In this document: positions 1 to 7,481 of the stretch, in pieces
How positions within the stretch are numbered: position 1 is the first letter of the stretch
How the letters are laid out: the number at the start of each line of letters is the position of its first letter
Source: JABFSS01 sp964497975
Lineage (GTDB): Bacteria > Patescibacteriota > Gracilibacteria > Peribacterales > Peribacteraceae
DNA: 64,000 bases
Direction: 5' to 3'
NCBI GenBank assembly: GCA_964497975.1
Contig: CAZCFO010000002.1
Span: 196,243 to 260,242 of the forward strand
Program-made: the position numbers and the translations under genes
The notes under the pieces: generated by a model
What the model saw: only the letters and a program-made list of their open reading frames with translations
The model's database searches: none
What the model was told of the DNA's origin: nothing

Positions 1-825
1 ACCACCACCGCGGTGGCGCTGTACGAGAAATCTTCGGGAAAAATGATCGTGGGGCGAAAACTCCCCACGGACGCCCCGCGGGGGTTTCCGGCGATCGTGG
101 AGGAAGTGTTTGAACTCGTGGAAGAGTTGCGGACGCCGCAAACGGTTTCCGTCGGCATCGGCATCGCGGGGCTCACGCGCCTCGACGGCGTCATCCATAC
201 CTGTCCCAACATTCCCGGTGCGGACGGCTTCGCGCTGCGCGAGCGGGCGGAGAAACGACTGAGGCTCAAGGTGGCCGTGGAGAACGACAGCAGCTGCTTC
301 GCGCTTGCAGAAGCCCTGCACGGAGCCGGAAAGGGCCACGGCGTCGTTGTCGGCGTGACGATGGGAACCGGGGTGGGCGGCGGCATCGTGATCGACGGAA
401 CGCTGCTGCGGGGCGCGCACGGGTTCGCGGGGGAAATCGGACACATGCTGCTGAGGCCCGGCGAGCCGCCGTATCCCACCGAAGACAGGCGCGGCGAGAT
501 CGAGCAATTCCTCTCGGGCACGGCGATGGGCCGGCGGTGCGCCGCGGCGAAGCGCCCCGAGGAGTACCTGGAGGGGGAAGTGTGCGCATTCATGCAGCCC
601 GAAGTCTTCCGCGAGACGGCCTGGATGATCACCAGTCTCACGCATCTGCTGGATCCCTCCATCATCGTGCTGGGCGGCAGCGCGGGCCGGGCGCTCAAGC
701 CCCACCTGAAGGAGGTGAAAGCGGAACTGGACGCCTGGCTTCTGCCCAAAATGCCCGTGCCGCTGATCGCGATCGCGGAAAGACAGGACGCTGGAACGCT
801 CGGGGCGGCCATGCTGACGGCTTAG
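1..825 (+). CDS. ROK-family sugar kinase (5' end outside window)
   Basis: ROK-family kinase, expected to phosphorylate glucose or a related sugar with ATP in the cytoplasm and so feed the pentose-phosphate genes that follow. The frame is open from base 1 (T-T-T-A before a GTG at 13), so the N-terminal phosphate-binding strand and true start lie upstream. Visible family features are the IGIAGL strand, the catalytic Asp in ENDSSC, the glycine-rich nucleotide loop GVTMGTGVGGGIV, and the GHM motif. The usual ROK zinc motif (C-x-C-G-x2-G-C) after GHM is absent and replaced by a Pro/Glu-rich stretch. It converges on the next gene with a 4-bp overlap of stop codons. Substrate is not determinable. 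Confidence 0.85.
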   Translation, partial: TTTAVALYEKSSGKMIVGRKLPTDAPRGFPAIVEEVFELVEELRTPQTVSVGIGIAGLTRLDGVIHTCPNIPGADGFALRERAEKRLRLKVAVENDSSCFALAEALHGAGKGHGVVVGVTMGTGVGGGIVIDGTLLRGAHGFAGEIGHMLLRPGEPPYPTEDRRGEIEQFLSGTAMGRRCAAAKRPEEYLEGEVCAFMQPEVFRETAWMITSLTHLLDPSIIVLGGSAGRALKPHLKEVKAELDAWLLPKMPVPLIAIAERQDAGTLGAAMLTA

Positions 826-1355
826 GCGGCCTTCCGCGTGATGTATTGGTTGGAGGCAAAGGTCATGCCCAGATACTCCTGGGCGGTATCGGCGTATTCC
901 GCATGGTTGTGCAGGTCTTTTTCCAGCCAGAGCCGCGTGCACTCGCTCACGTCCATCGCCCCCTGATAACCGTTGTCGGCGTTGAGAACGATGCCGTTTT
1001 TGAGCGGCTTGAACGTCCAGTGCAGGTGCGGTCCCGTGGCGTGCCCGGTTTTGCCCGAGAGCCCGATCGGATCGCCCTGCGCGATGCTCTGCCCGGTCGC
1101 GACCGTCGCCTTGGAGAGATGCGCCAGCAGACTGCGGCGTTTGCCGTCGTCTATTGTGACGCTCAGACCGTAGCCCTGCGTGCCCTCGTCCTTCACGGTG
1201 ATGGTTCCGTCATGCGGCGCGAACACCGCCGTGCCTTCCGGCACGCCGAAGTCGATGCCGTTGTGCCCCGCCATGCCGAACGCGGCGTAGTCGCCCGGAT
1301 TCTGACCGAAGGCCTGGGTGATGAGCGGGGTTCCCGGGAGCGGACTGAAGATCAT
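822..1355 (-). CDS. M23-family (LytM-like) metallopeptidase
   Basis: Zinc endopeptidase domain of the M23/LytM family, which cuts peptidoglycan cross-bridges. Ligands are visible: H31 and D35 in HNGID, H79 in AHLS, and H110/H112 in GPHLHW. The start at 1355 gives 177 aa, nearly all catalytic domain. The frame stays open upstream to an ATG at 1445, but those 30 residues are encoded by a word-repeat hairpin. They would form a hydrophobic stretch (FPFSTFNFPLFIFHF) and could act as a membrane anchor if translated. No other signal peptide is visible, which is odd for a wall hydrolase. It lies downstream of gnd on the same strand. Confidence 0.85.
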   Translation of the reverse strand: MIFSPLPGTPLITQAFGQNPGDYAAFGMAGHNGIDFGVPEGTAVFAPHDGTITVKDEGTQGYGLSVTIDDGKRRSLLAHLSKATVATGQSIAQGDPIGLSGKTGHATGPHLHWTFKPLKNGIVLNADNGYQGAMDVSECTRLWLEKDLHNHAEYADTAQEYLGMTFASNQYITRKAA

Positions 1356-1360
1356 AACGA

Positions 1361-1458
1361 AGTGGAAAATAAAAAGTGGAAAGTTGAAAGTGGAAAATGG
1401 AAAGTAACGGACCAAACGGATTCCTGGATACTTTCCACTTTCCATTTTCCCTTTTCAA
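1361..1458. repeat. Word-repeat hairpin A (GGAAAGT words)
   Basis: Tandem variants of GTGGAAA/GTTGAAA fill the left arm (about 1361-1415), and their reverse complements (CTTTCCACTTTCCATTTT) fill the right arm (about 1430-1458). A short unrelated loop lies between. It begins directly at the gnd stop codon and ends just before the M23 start. It shares words with hairpin I inside carB. Confidence 0.85.
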
Positions 1459-2853
1459 CTAGGTTCCCCACTCCGTATGGAAAACACCCGGTTTGTCCGT
1501 GCGGTGATAGGTATGCGCCCCGAAGAAGTCCCGCTGCGCCTGGATCAGATTCTGGGGCAGGCGCTCGCGCCGCAACGCATCATAGAACCAGAGCGACGAC
1601 GTGGTGGCCGGGAGCGGCACGCCCTTCGCGATGCCCCACATGACGGCCTGCCTCCAGCGGAGCTGGTCCTTGCCGCCGAGTTTCTTGAGGACGGCCTTCT
1701 TCGCGGTGCCGTCGCCCGCCTGCGCGCGCTCGAGGATCTCCAGGAAGCGCGACCGGATGATGCAGCCGCCGCGCCAGATGCGCGCGATCTCGGCCAAATC
1801 CAGGTTCCACTTTTTTTCCGACGACATCTTCGCCATCAGCTCGAAGCCTTCGGCGTACGAACAGATGATGGAGAGCGCCAGCGCCGAGCGGACGGTTTCG
1901 GCGACGGTTTTCTTCGACATCGCGGGGACGGGAGCATGGGACTCCGGGAATTCCTTCGATCGCCGCGAACGATGCTCCACTTCGCCGGAGAGGATGCGCG
2001 CATCCACCGCCGCGTTGATCGTCGGCACGGAGATACCCAGATTCATCGCGGTCTCCGTGGTCCATTTGCCCGTGCCCTTCTGGCCCGCGGCGTCGGCGAT
2101 CAGATCGATGAGATCCTTGCCCGTGTCCGGGTCCTTGACCGTGAAGATCTTCGCCGTGATTTCCATCAAAAACGATCCCAGATCGTCGCTCGTGCTCCAT
2201 TCGCGATAGACACCGGCAAGTTCCTTATTGCTGAACCTCCCCAGCGTGCGGAGCAGGTCATAGCTCTCGGCGATCAGCTGCATGATCCCGTATTCGATGC
2301 CGTTGTGAACCATCTTCACGAAGTGTCCCGCTCCGTCGGGCCCCATGTACGCCACGCAACTGCCGGAACCGACCTTGGCGGCCATCTTGCGGAACATCGG
2401 CAGAAGAATTTCCACGGCGGCCTTGTCGCCCCCCGGCATCATGCTCGGACCCATCAGCGCGCCTTCTTCGCCGCCGCTGACGCCCATACCGACGAAGTGC
2501 ATGCCGAGCTTCTTGAGGCGCTGCGCGCGGCGTTCGGTATCGCCCTCGTGGCTGTTGCCGGCATCGATGAGGATGTCGCCTTTTTCGAGCATCGGGAGCA
2601 ATTCCTCCATGACGGCATCCACCGGATCGCCGGCTTTCACCATGAGAAGGATGGCGCGGGGCGATGACATTTCGCTCACCATCTGGCGCAGCGTTTCCGT
2701 GGGAACGAATTTCCCCTCCTCGCCGAATTTCTGCATGAACTCGGTGGTTTTCTCCGTTGTCCTGTTAAAAAGAAAGACGCGGACGCCATTGCGTGCCGCA
2801 TTCCGCGCAAGATTCGCGCCCATGGTGCCGAGGCCGATCACACCCAATTGCAT
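1459..2853 (-). CDS. gnd: 6-phosphogluconate dehydrogenase (decarboxylating)
   Basis: Oxidises 6-phosphogluconate to ribulose 5-phosphate and CO2 with NADP(+), the last oxidative step of the pentose-phosphate pathway. Length is 464 aa, typical of the long (E. coli-type) form. The N-terminal Rossmann motif GLGTMG is followed by NRT, consistent with NADP preference. The substrate segment VSGGEEGALMGPSMMPGG and the catalytic K180 and H183 in GHFVKMVHNGIEYG are intact, and the C-terminal helical tail is complete. Word-repeat hairpins lie on both sides: one abuts the stop codon and the left arm of the S23 cassette lies 4 bp upstream of the start. Any promoter must therefore lie within or beyond that repeat. 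Confidence 0.96.
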   Translation of the reverse strand: MQLGVIGLGTMGANLARNAARNGVRVFLFNRTTEKTTEFMQKFGEEGKFVPTETLRQMVSEMSSPRAILLMVKAGDPVDAVMEELLPMLEKGDILIDAGNSHEGDTERRAQRLKKLGMHFVGMGVSGGEEGALMGPSMMPGGDKAAVEILLPMFRKMAAKVGSGSCVAYMGPDGAGHFVKMVHNGIEYGIMQLIAESYDLLRTLGRFSNKELAGVYREWSTSDDLGSFLMEITAKIFTVKDPDTGKDLIDLIADAAGQKGTGKWTTETAMNLGISVPTINAAVDARILSGEVEHRSRRSKEFPESHAPVPAMSKKTVAETVRSALALSIICSYAEGFELMAKMSSEKKWNLDLAEIARIWRGGCIIRSRFLEILERAQAGDGTAKKAVLKKLGGKDQLRWRQAVMWGIAKGVPLPATTSSLWFYDALRRERLPQNLIQAQRDFFGAHTYHRTDKPGVFHTEWGT

Positions 2854-2857
2854 AGAT

Positions 2858-2903
2858 GAGCTTGTTAGCTTGTTAGCTTTTTAGCTTTTTAGCTTGTTAG
2901 CTT
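2858..2903. repeat. Left inverted arm of the S23 cassette (AGCTTGTT words)
   Basis: About six copies of the word TTAGCTTGT/TTAGCTTTT in tandem. Its reverse complement matches the arm at 3402-3440, so the two arms could pair and loop out the S23 gene. It starts 4 bp outside the gnd start codon. Confidence 0.85.
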
Positions 2904-3049
2904 CAATCAGAAATCAAAAATATGAGAGTGTTCCACAGCGTCATGGAACGTCTGATTTTGTTTACTGGATAACAAATGTTCACAAAAGATTTCGTAAACT
3001 CTTTTTAAGGTCTCTTTGTATAGGCACCAGTCTGACAATCTCGTCAGGC

Positions 3050-3409
3050 ATGGTAGTGCACTCGTACAAAGAGCTCATTGTATGGCAAAGGGCAATTCAA
3101 ATGGTTCAGGCTGTCTATGAATTAACTGAATACTTCCCTGATAACGAACAATACGGACTGATATTACAAATGAGACGATCTGCAGTTTCTATTCCTTCCA
3201 ATATTGCGGAAGGAAGGAAACGCGGTTCCAGAAAAGATTTTCACAAGTTTTTGAGAATAGATTATGCATCCGGCGCCGAACTTGAAACACAGATTGAAAT
3301 TGCAAAACACATTCCATTCAGCAAGAAACTTAATTATGCAAAAGTTGATTCTCTTTTATTGGAAGTAATGAAAATGCTGAACGTTATCCTGCGTAAAATG
3401 GAAAGCTAA
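3050..3409 (+). CDS. S23-type four-helix-bundle protein (23S rRNA intervening-sequence protein family)
   Basis: A 119-aa protein of the four-helix-bundle family first described from 23S rRNA intervening sequences and related to the Avd protein of diversity-generating retroelements. Seen directly: SYKELIVWQRAIQM at the start, LILQMRRSAVSIPSNIAEG in the middle, and the RDFHKFLRID-type and ASGAELETQIEIA helices. Family members are about 115-125 aa and begin with this S-Y-K-x-L-x-V-W motif, so the ATG at 3050 is preferred over upstream in-frame codons. Its role is unknown, with RNA or nucleic-acid binding proposed. Codon use is clearly more AT-rich than in neighbours. Confidence 0.9.
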   Translation: MVVHSYKELIVWQRAIQMVQAVYELTEYFPDNEQYGLILQMRRSAVSIPSNIAEGRKRGSRKDFHKFLRIDYASGAELETQIEIAKHIPFSKKLNYAKVDSLLLEVMKMLNVILRKMES

Positions 3410-3440
3410 CAAGCTAATTAGCTAAAAAGCTAGGGAGCTA
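3402..3440. repeat. Right inverted arm of the S23 cassette
   Basis: Words AAGCTAAC/AAGCTAAT/AGCTAAAA, the inverted complement of the left arm at 2858-2903. It encodes the last codons and stop of the S23 gene on the plus strand and the stop codon of the transaldolase gene on the minus strand. Confidence 0.85.
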
Positions 3441-4079
3441 TTTCTTCACCTTGTCCCAGTCCTCGAGGAACTTCTTCACGCCGCTGTCCGTGAGCGGGTG
3501 CATGGGGAGCTTCTTGAAGACGTCGTAGGGGATGGTGCTGATGTGGGCCCCCAAGCGCGCGGCGTCGACGATGTGGCGCGGATGCCGGGTGCTGGCGACG
3601 AGCACTTCGCACTCGAAGTTGTACTGGTTCCAGACCTCCATGATCTCGGCGATGAGCTGCATGCCGTCCTCGGAGGCGTCGTCGAGACGCCCGATGAACG
3701 GACTGATGATGGTGGCGCCGGCCTTGGCGGCGAGGATCGCCTGCGAGACCGAGAAGACGAGCGTCGTGTTGGTACGGATCCCTTTGGATTTGAAGTGCCT
3801 GAGCGCCTGGAGACCTTCGGTCGTCATCGGGACCTTCACGTACACGTGTTTGTGCCAGGACGCGTACTCCTCGCCCTGCTTGATCATGCCCTTCGCATCA
3901 ACCGCCGTGACCTGCGCGCTGACGCAGGGAACGTGCTTACACATCTCCAGAACGGTTTTCTTGAAATCCTTGCCCTCCTTCATCACGAGACTGGGGTTGG
4001 TGGTGACGCCGTCCAAAACGCCCCATGCGGCGATTTCGGCGACGTGCGCGGCGTTTGCAGTATCGAGGAAGAGCTTCAT
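3438..4079 (-). CDS. tal: Transaldolase (short TalC/MipB-type)
   Basis: Class I aldolase-type enzyme moving a dihydroxyacetone unit between sugar phosphates in the non-oxidative pentose-phosphate pathway. At 213 aa it is the short form. Key residues are D6 in LFLDTAN, TTNPS, the Schiff-base K82 in YVKVPMT, TNTTLVFS and SPFIGRLDD. Fructose-6-phosphate aldolase has the same fold, so that activity cannot be excluded. Next to gnd and transketolase, transaldolase is the natural reading. The stop codon falls inside the right arm of the S23 cassette, so the cassette appears to have landed at the 3' end of this gene. Confidence 0.92.
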   Translation of the reverse strand: MKLFLDTANAAHVAEIAAWGVLDGVTTNPSLVMKEGKDFKKTVLEMCKHVPCVSAQVTAVDAKGMIKQGEEYASWHKHVYVKVPMTTEGLQALRHFKSKGIRTNTTLVFSVSQAILAAKAGATIISPFIGRLDDASEDGMQLIAEIMEVWNQYNFECEVLVASTRHPRHIVDAARLGAHISTIPYDVFKKLPMHPLTDSGVKKFLEDWDKVKK

Positions 4080-4182
4080 AGGGCTCCATTCTCGTCTTTT
4101 CGCGCGCTTCGCGCAAGGAAACGCTTGTCACATTTGCGGTACGCTGCCGTCTAACCTGTACTGGTTGTATTCTCCATTTCGT

Positions 4183-4968
4183 ATGCGACACCATTCTGCT
4201 CTGCTTCTGACCCTGGCTGTTCCCTGGATGCTCACAGCGTGCACGAGCTCGGATACCGTTGAGACTCCCGTCGATCCTCCAGTCGCCGCGGCATCGTCGG
4301 TGTCTTCCATCGCTTCGTCGGAGCCCTCCGCTGCGGTCGTCGCCTCTGTTGCGTCCTCTGCTCCCGCCAGCCCCGCCCCGGTGGATTCCGTGGACATGAT
4401 CGGTCCGCTGGAGGTTCCGTTCATTCCGCAGGCCCCGTTTGCGAACTGGGATGCGCTGCATGAGGAAGCATGCGAGGAGGCTGTGCTGCTTATGCTTGTC
4501 CACTATGAACAGAAGAAGCCGCTCTCATACGAGGAAGGCGACAATGCCATCCAGGAACTCGTGGCCTGGGAGGAACAGAACGGCTACGGCGTGGACATCG
4601 GCATGGAGGAGATGGAGGAGATCGCTTTCAAGAAATTCGGACTGAAAGCGAGCGCCCGGAAGGAGGTGACGGCAGAGACCATCATGCGCGCGCTGCTCGC
4701 GGGACACCCCGTGATCATCCCTGCGGCGGGGCGCGACCTGGGTAATCCTTACTTTTCCGGGGAAGGCCCGTGGTACCACGCCATCGTCATCATCGGCTAC
4801 AAGAAGGGATGGTTCGGCGAGTACTTCATCGTCCACGACCCGGGCACCAAGCGCGGGAAGAATTACGAGTACGCCGTCGATACCCTGCTCAACGCCGTCC
4901 ACGACTGGACGGGCGTGAAGGAGGAAATCCGCACCGGTCCGCGGGCGATGCTTGTGGTCGAAAACTGA
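4183..4968 (+). CDS. Lipoprotein with C39-like cysteine peptidase domain
   Basis: A 261-aa secreted protein. Residues 1-18 form a signal peptide ending in the lipobox LTAC, followed by a low-complexity Ser/Ala/Val/Pro linker to about residue 65. The C-terminal domain matches the peptidase C39-like 2 family: FIPQAPFANWD and ACEEAVLLML carry the Cys, WYHAIVIIGY the His, and FIVHDPGT the Asp. The usual ACGPTS around the Cys is ACEEAV here. The ATG at 4183 is chosen because the frame upstream reads through the antisense of transaldolase. A role in cell-surface proteolysis is inferred; the substrate is unknown. Confidence 0.8.
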   Translation: MRHHSALLLTLAVPWMLTACTSSDTVETPVDPPVAAASSVSSIASSEPSAAVVASVASSAPASPAPVDSVDMIGPLEVPFIPQAPFANWDALHEEACEEAVLLMLVHYEQKKPLSYEEGDNAIQELVAWEEQNGYGVDIGMEEMEEIAFKKFGLKASARKEVTAETIMRALLAGHPVIIPAAGRDLGNPYFSGEGPWYHAIVIIGYKKGWFGEYFIVHDPGTKRGKNYEYAVDTLLNAVHDWTGVKEEIRTGPRAMLVVEN

Positions 4969-4997
4969 TCCTGTGGCCATGCGCGCCGTTCTGACGG

Positions 4998-5009
4998 TAT
5001 CATCCACCC
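4998..5009 (+). promoter_or_regulatory. Leaderless -10 for transketolase (TATCAT-N6-ATG)
   Basis: TATCAT at 4998-5003 is followed by six bases and the ATG at 5010. Initiation about 7 nt after the -10 would start the transcript on the start codon. No Shine-Dalgarno is present. Confidence 0.55.
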
Positions 5010-7289
5010 ATGAGACCTGATCCCAAAACCATGGCCGGTAAAAACGTTTCGAAATTTCCGATGTCCCTGCAACGCATCGCGGGAGCGTCCCAGCCCGGAG
5101 AACGTCACTGGATCGGCCCCGCGCAGGCGAAAAAGCTTTCCGCGGAAGCGACGGAAGCCTACGGGACCGCACACAAGATCATGGCGCACCTGTGCATCAC
5201 GGGGCCCACGAAGCACAAGTCCGGCCATCCCGGCGGCCCGCTCTCGGCCTTCACCTTCACGTACCTGGTCTGCAAGCGCCGCGACCCGAAGACCGATCCC
5301 GGCATGCGCATGAGCGTGGGGCACCTGAGCCTGCTTGCGTACGGCATGCAGTGGCTCATGAACCGCGGTGGAAAGGATCCGCGTCTGGCATCGCCGCAGG
5401 CGATTATCGACAGCTTCCGCAAGCCCGACGGGCTGCCGGGGCACGTGGAAGCCGGCATCGGCGACATCCCGTTCGGCTTCGGGCCGCTGGGGAAAGGCCC
5501 CAGCAACGGACTCGGCTTCGCGCTGGGCCTCAAGTACCTCAAGAAGCCCGGAACGGTGGACGTGACCATCGGCGACGGCGACAGCCAGGAGGGGCAGGTG
5601 ATGGAGGCGTTCCGACTCGCGCCCCAGCTCAAACTCGACAATCTCGTGGTCCACGGGGACTTCAACGACGTGCAGCTCAGCGGCCTGCCCTCCCAGACGG
5701 TTGCCGCCGACTTCGCGGCGATCGCGTCGGCCAGCGGGTGGACCGTGATCGAAGTGCAGAACGGCAATGACCCTGCGCAGGTGGAAGCGGCCCTGGACCT
5801 GGCGGACGCGCAGAAGGGTAAAGGCAAGCCGGTGTTCATCTGCTATTACACGACGATGGGCTACGGCGTGAAGATCATGGAAGAAGGATCCAACACCGGC
5901 ACCGTCAACTATCACGGCAGCCCGCTGAAGGACGACGTTGCCGCCGCCGCGCTCAAGGATCTTCCCCCGCTCGAGGATCTGACGAAGACGTACGAAAAAT
6001 TCCGTTCGGCACCCGTTCAGGTTCCCCTCCCCGAGGCGCTGCCGTTTTCCGCCGGAAATCTGAAAGGATACGTGCGTACGATCACTCCCGAGAAAGGCGC
6101 CGCCCGCCAGGATTTCGGCGCGGTGCACCTGAAGAACATGATGAAGGCCGACCACCGCATCGTGGTGCTTCACGCGGACCTCGCGGGATCCGGCGGCTTC
6201 GACAAGGTCGCGAAGGAATTCCCAGACCGGGTCATCAACGTGGGCGTCGCCGAAGCCAACATGTACATGATGGCCGCCGGCATGCGCCAGGCGGGACTGC
6301 TGCCCGTGACGTACACCTTCGCCGCGTTCGGAACGAATGAAGCCCGGGCGAACGCCCGTCTCATCGACGTGAACTGCGGCCACACCCGCTGCGGCGTCCT
6401 GCACGACTGCACGCACGCGGGCTTGAGCGTCGGCGAGGACGGCGAAACGCACCAGGAGCGCAACTACCTCAATATCCCGCTCGACAACACCGACGTCTGG
6501 ATGCCTGCGGACTCCAACCAGGCCGCGGCGGCCGCGGAACGCGCCATGGAAATCGTCGCCGACGGCAGCCGCAGCGTGTACGCCTTCTTCCCCCGGTCGG
6601 GTCACCCGCAGCTCAAATCGCCCTCCGGAGAGGTGATCTACGGCAAGGACTACCGGTTCGACGGGAAAATGGATGTGGTCCGCGGCAAGGGCGACCTGAC
6701 CGACGCCGTCACCATCCTGGCGACGGGCATCTCCGTGCACGACGCGGTGGCGGCCGCCGACCGGCTGATGGCGGAGGAGAAAATCCCGGTCCGTGTGCTG
6801 AATGTGGGATGCATCCGGCCGTTCGACGCCGCTTCGGTCATCCAGGCGGCGCTCGAAACCGCGCATCTCATCGTGGTCGAGGACCATCACAGCGAAGGAG
6901 GCATTGCCACGCAGGTCGCGGACGTCATCGCCGATTTCCAGCTGCTCAGCTCGCTCAAGAGACTCGGCGCCAACCACTACTTCCCGTCGGGAACGGCGGA
7001 GGATCTCAAGATCATCGCCGGCCTCGACGTCGACAGCATCGTCGACGCGGTGCTGGATGAGAAGCGCGCCGAGGTCTGCGGCGGCGAGGACGTGTTCGTC
7101 ACATCGATGTTCGGGCTCGCGCAGAACGCGAAGAAGAGCCGCTTCCGCCTCCAGGTGCAGCCGTTCCTCGAGCGTCTGATGGACGAGAAGGGCTACATGG
7201 AAGCGCTGCGCGACAAGTGGAAAAACCGCGGCTGCCCGCCGGAAAAAATGCCGACCAACGACGAGCTGCGGCAAAAGTTCCGTGAATGA
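5010..7289 (+). CDS. tkt: Transketolase
   Basis: Thiamine-diphosphate enzyme moving two-carbon units between sugar phosphates, completing the non-oxidative pentose-phosphate pathway with the neighbouring transaldolase. At 759 aa it is longer than the usual 660-690. The N-terminal half has the His motif KHKSGHPGGPLS and the cofactor motif GDGDSQEGQ followed by GDFND. The second half has the pyrimidine-domain Glu in VGVAEANM, an aromatic motif YTFAAFG, and a C-terminal domain with RVLNVGCIRPFD. The cofactor motif differs from the common GDG-C-x-M-E-G form. A basic extension of about 70 residues closes the protein. Start fixed by the TATCAT-N6-ATG spacing. Confidence 0.92.
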   Translation: MRPDPKTMAGKNVSKFPMSLQRIAGASQPGERHWIGPAQAKKLSAEATEAYGTAHKIMAHLCITGPTKHKSGHPGGPLSAFTFTYLVCKRRDPKTDPGMRMSVGHLSLLAYGMQWLMNRGGKDPRLASPQAIIDSFRKPDGLPGHVEAGIGDIPFGFGPLGKGPSNGLGFALGLKYLKKPGTVDVTIGDGDSQEGQVMEAFRLAPQLKLDNLVVHGDFNDVQLSGLPSQTVAADFAAIASASGWTVIEVQNGNDPAQVEAALDLADAQKGKGKPVFICYYTTMGYGVKIMEEGSNTGTVNYHGSPLKDDVAAAALKDLPPLEDLTKTYEKFRSAPVQVPLPEALPFSAGNLKGYVRTITPEKGAARQDFGAVHLKNMMKADHRIVVLHADLAGSGGFDKVAKEFPDRVINVGVAEANMYMMAAGMRQAGLLPVTYTFAAFGTNEARANARLIDVNCGHTRCGVLHDCTHAGLSVGEDGETHQERNYLNIPLDNTDVWMPADSNQAAAAAERAMEIVADGSRSVYAFFPRSGHPQLKSPSGEVIYGKDYRFDGKMDVVRGKGDLTDAVTILATGISVHDAVAAADRLMAEEKIPVRVLNVGCIRPFDAASVIQAALETAHLIVVEDHHSEGGIATQVADVIADFQLLSSLKRLGANHYFPSGTAEDLKIIAGLDVDSIVDAVLDEKRAEVCGGEDVFVTSMFGLAQNAKKSRFRLQVQPFLERLMDEKGYMEALRDKWKNRGCPPEKMPTNDELRQKFRE

Positions 7290-7304
7290 GCGGCTTCGCA
7301 CGGG

Positions 7305-7319
7305 TATACTGGAACGCAC
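7305..7319 (+). promoter_or_regulatory. -10 box of tRNA-Ser
   Basis: TATACT at 7305-7310 lies nine bases before the first base of the tRNA, as expected for a short precursor 5' end. Confidence 0.5.
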
Positions 7320-7409
7320 GGAGAGGTGGCCGAGTGGTCTATGGCGCCTGACTTGAAATCAGGTAGGCCCGCAAGGGTCTCGGGGGTTCGAATCCCTCCC
7401 TCTCCGCCA
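7320..7409 (+). tRNA. tRNA-Ser (anticodon UGA)
   Basis: A 90-nt class II tRNA with encoded CCA. The acceptor stem GGAGAGG pairs with CCTCTCC and the discriminator is G. The anticodon loop CTTGAAA gives UGA, reading UCA. The long variable arm (AGGCCCGCAAGGGTCTC region) is as expected for Ser, and the T arm contains GGTTCGAATCC. Confidence 0.97.
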
Positions 7410-7481
7410 GATTGTCAGCGTGCTTTGGCAAATGCTCCACTTCAAAGGCGTTGTGGATCTGCTACACTGTCCCCGACATCC

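Larger units (their letters stand above)
2858..3440. mobile_element. S23 cassette: four-helix-bundle gene between inverted word repeats
   Basis: A 583-bp unit made of a 46-nt left arm, an AT-rich spacer with the S23-type gene, and a 39-nt right arm. It differs in base composition from the GC-rich gnd and transaldolase genes on either side. The right arm supplies the stop codons of both the S23 gene (TAA) and the transaldolase gene (TAG). S23-type genes are known from 23S rRNA intervening sequences, which are also closed by complementary ends. No transposase is encoded, so mobility is inference. Confidence 0.6.

Noticed and set aside
3532..4182. N-terminal extension of the C39-like lipoprotein
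   Set aside because: The upstream frame is antisense to transaldolase, and the ATG at 4183 starts a proper lipoprotein signal peptide.
4863..7319. 818-codon minus-strand frame opposite transketolase
   Set aside because: Antisense shadow; transketolase motifs on the plus strand are unambiguous.
7326..7481. N-terminal extension of the SLH protein
   Set aside because: The frame runs through tRNA-Ser; the signal peptide begins at 7482.
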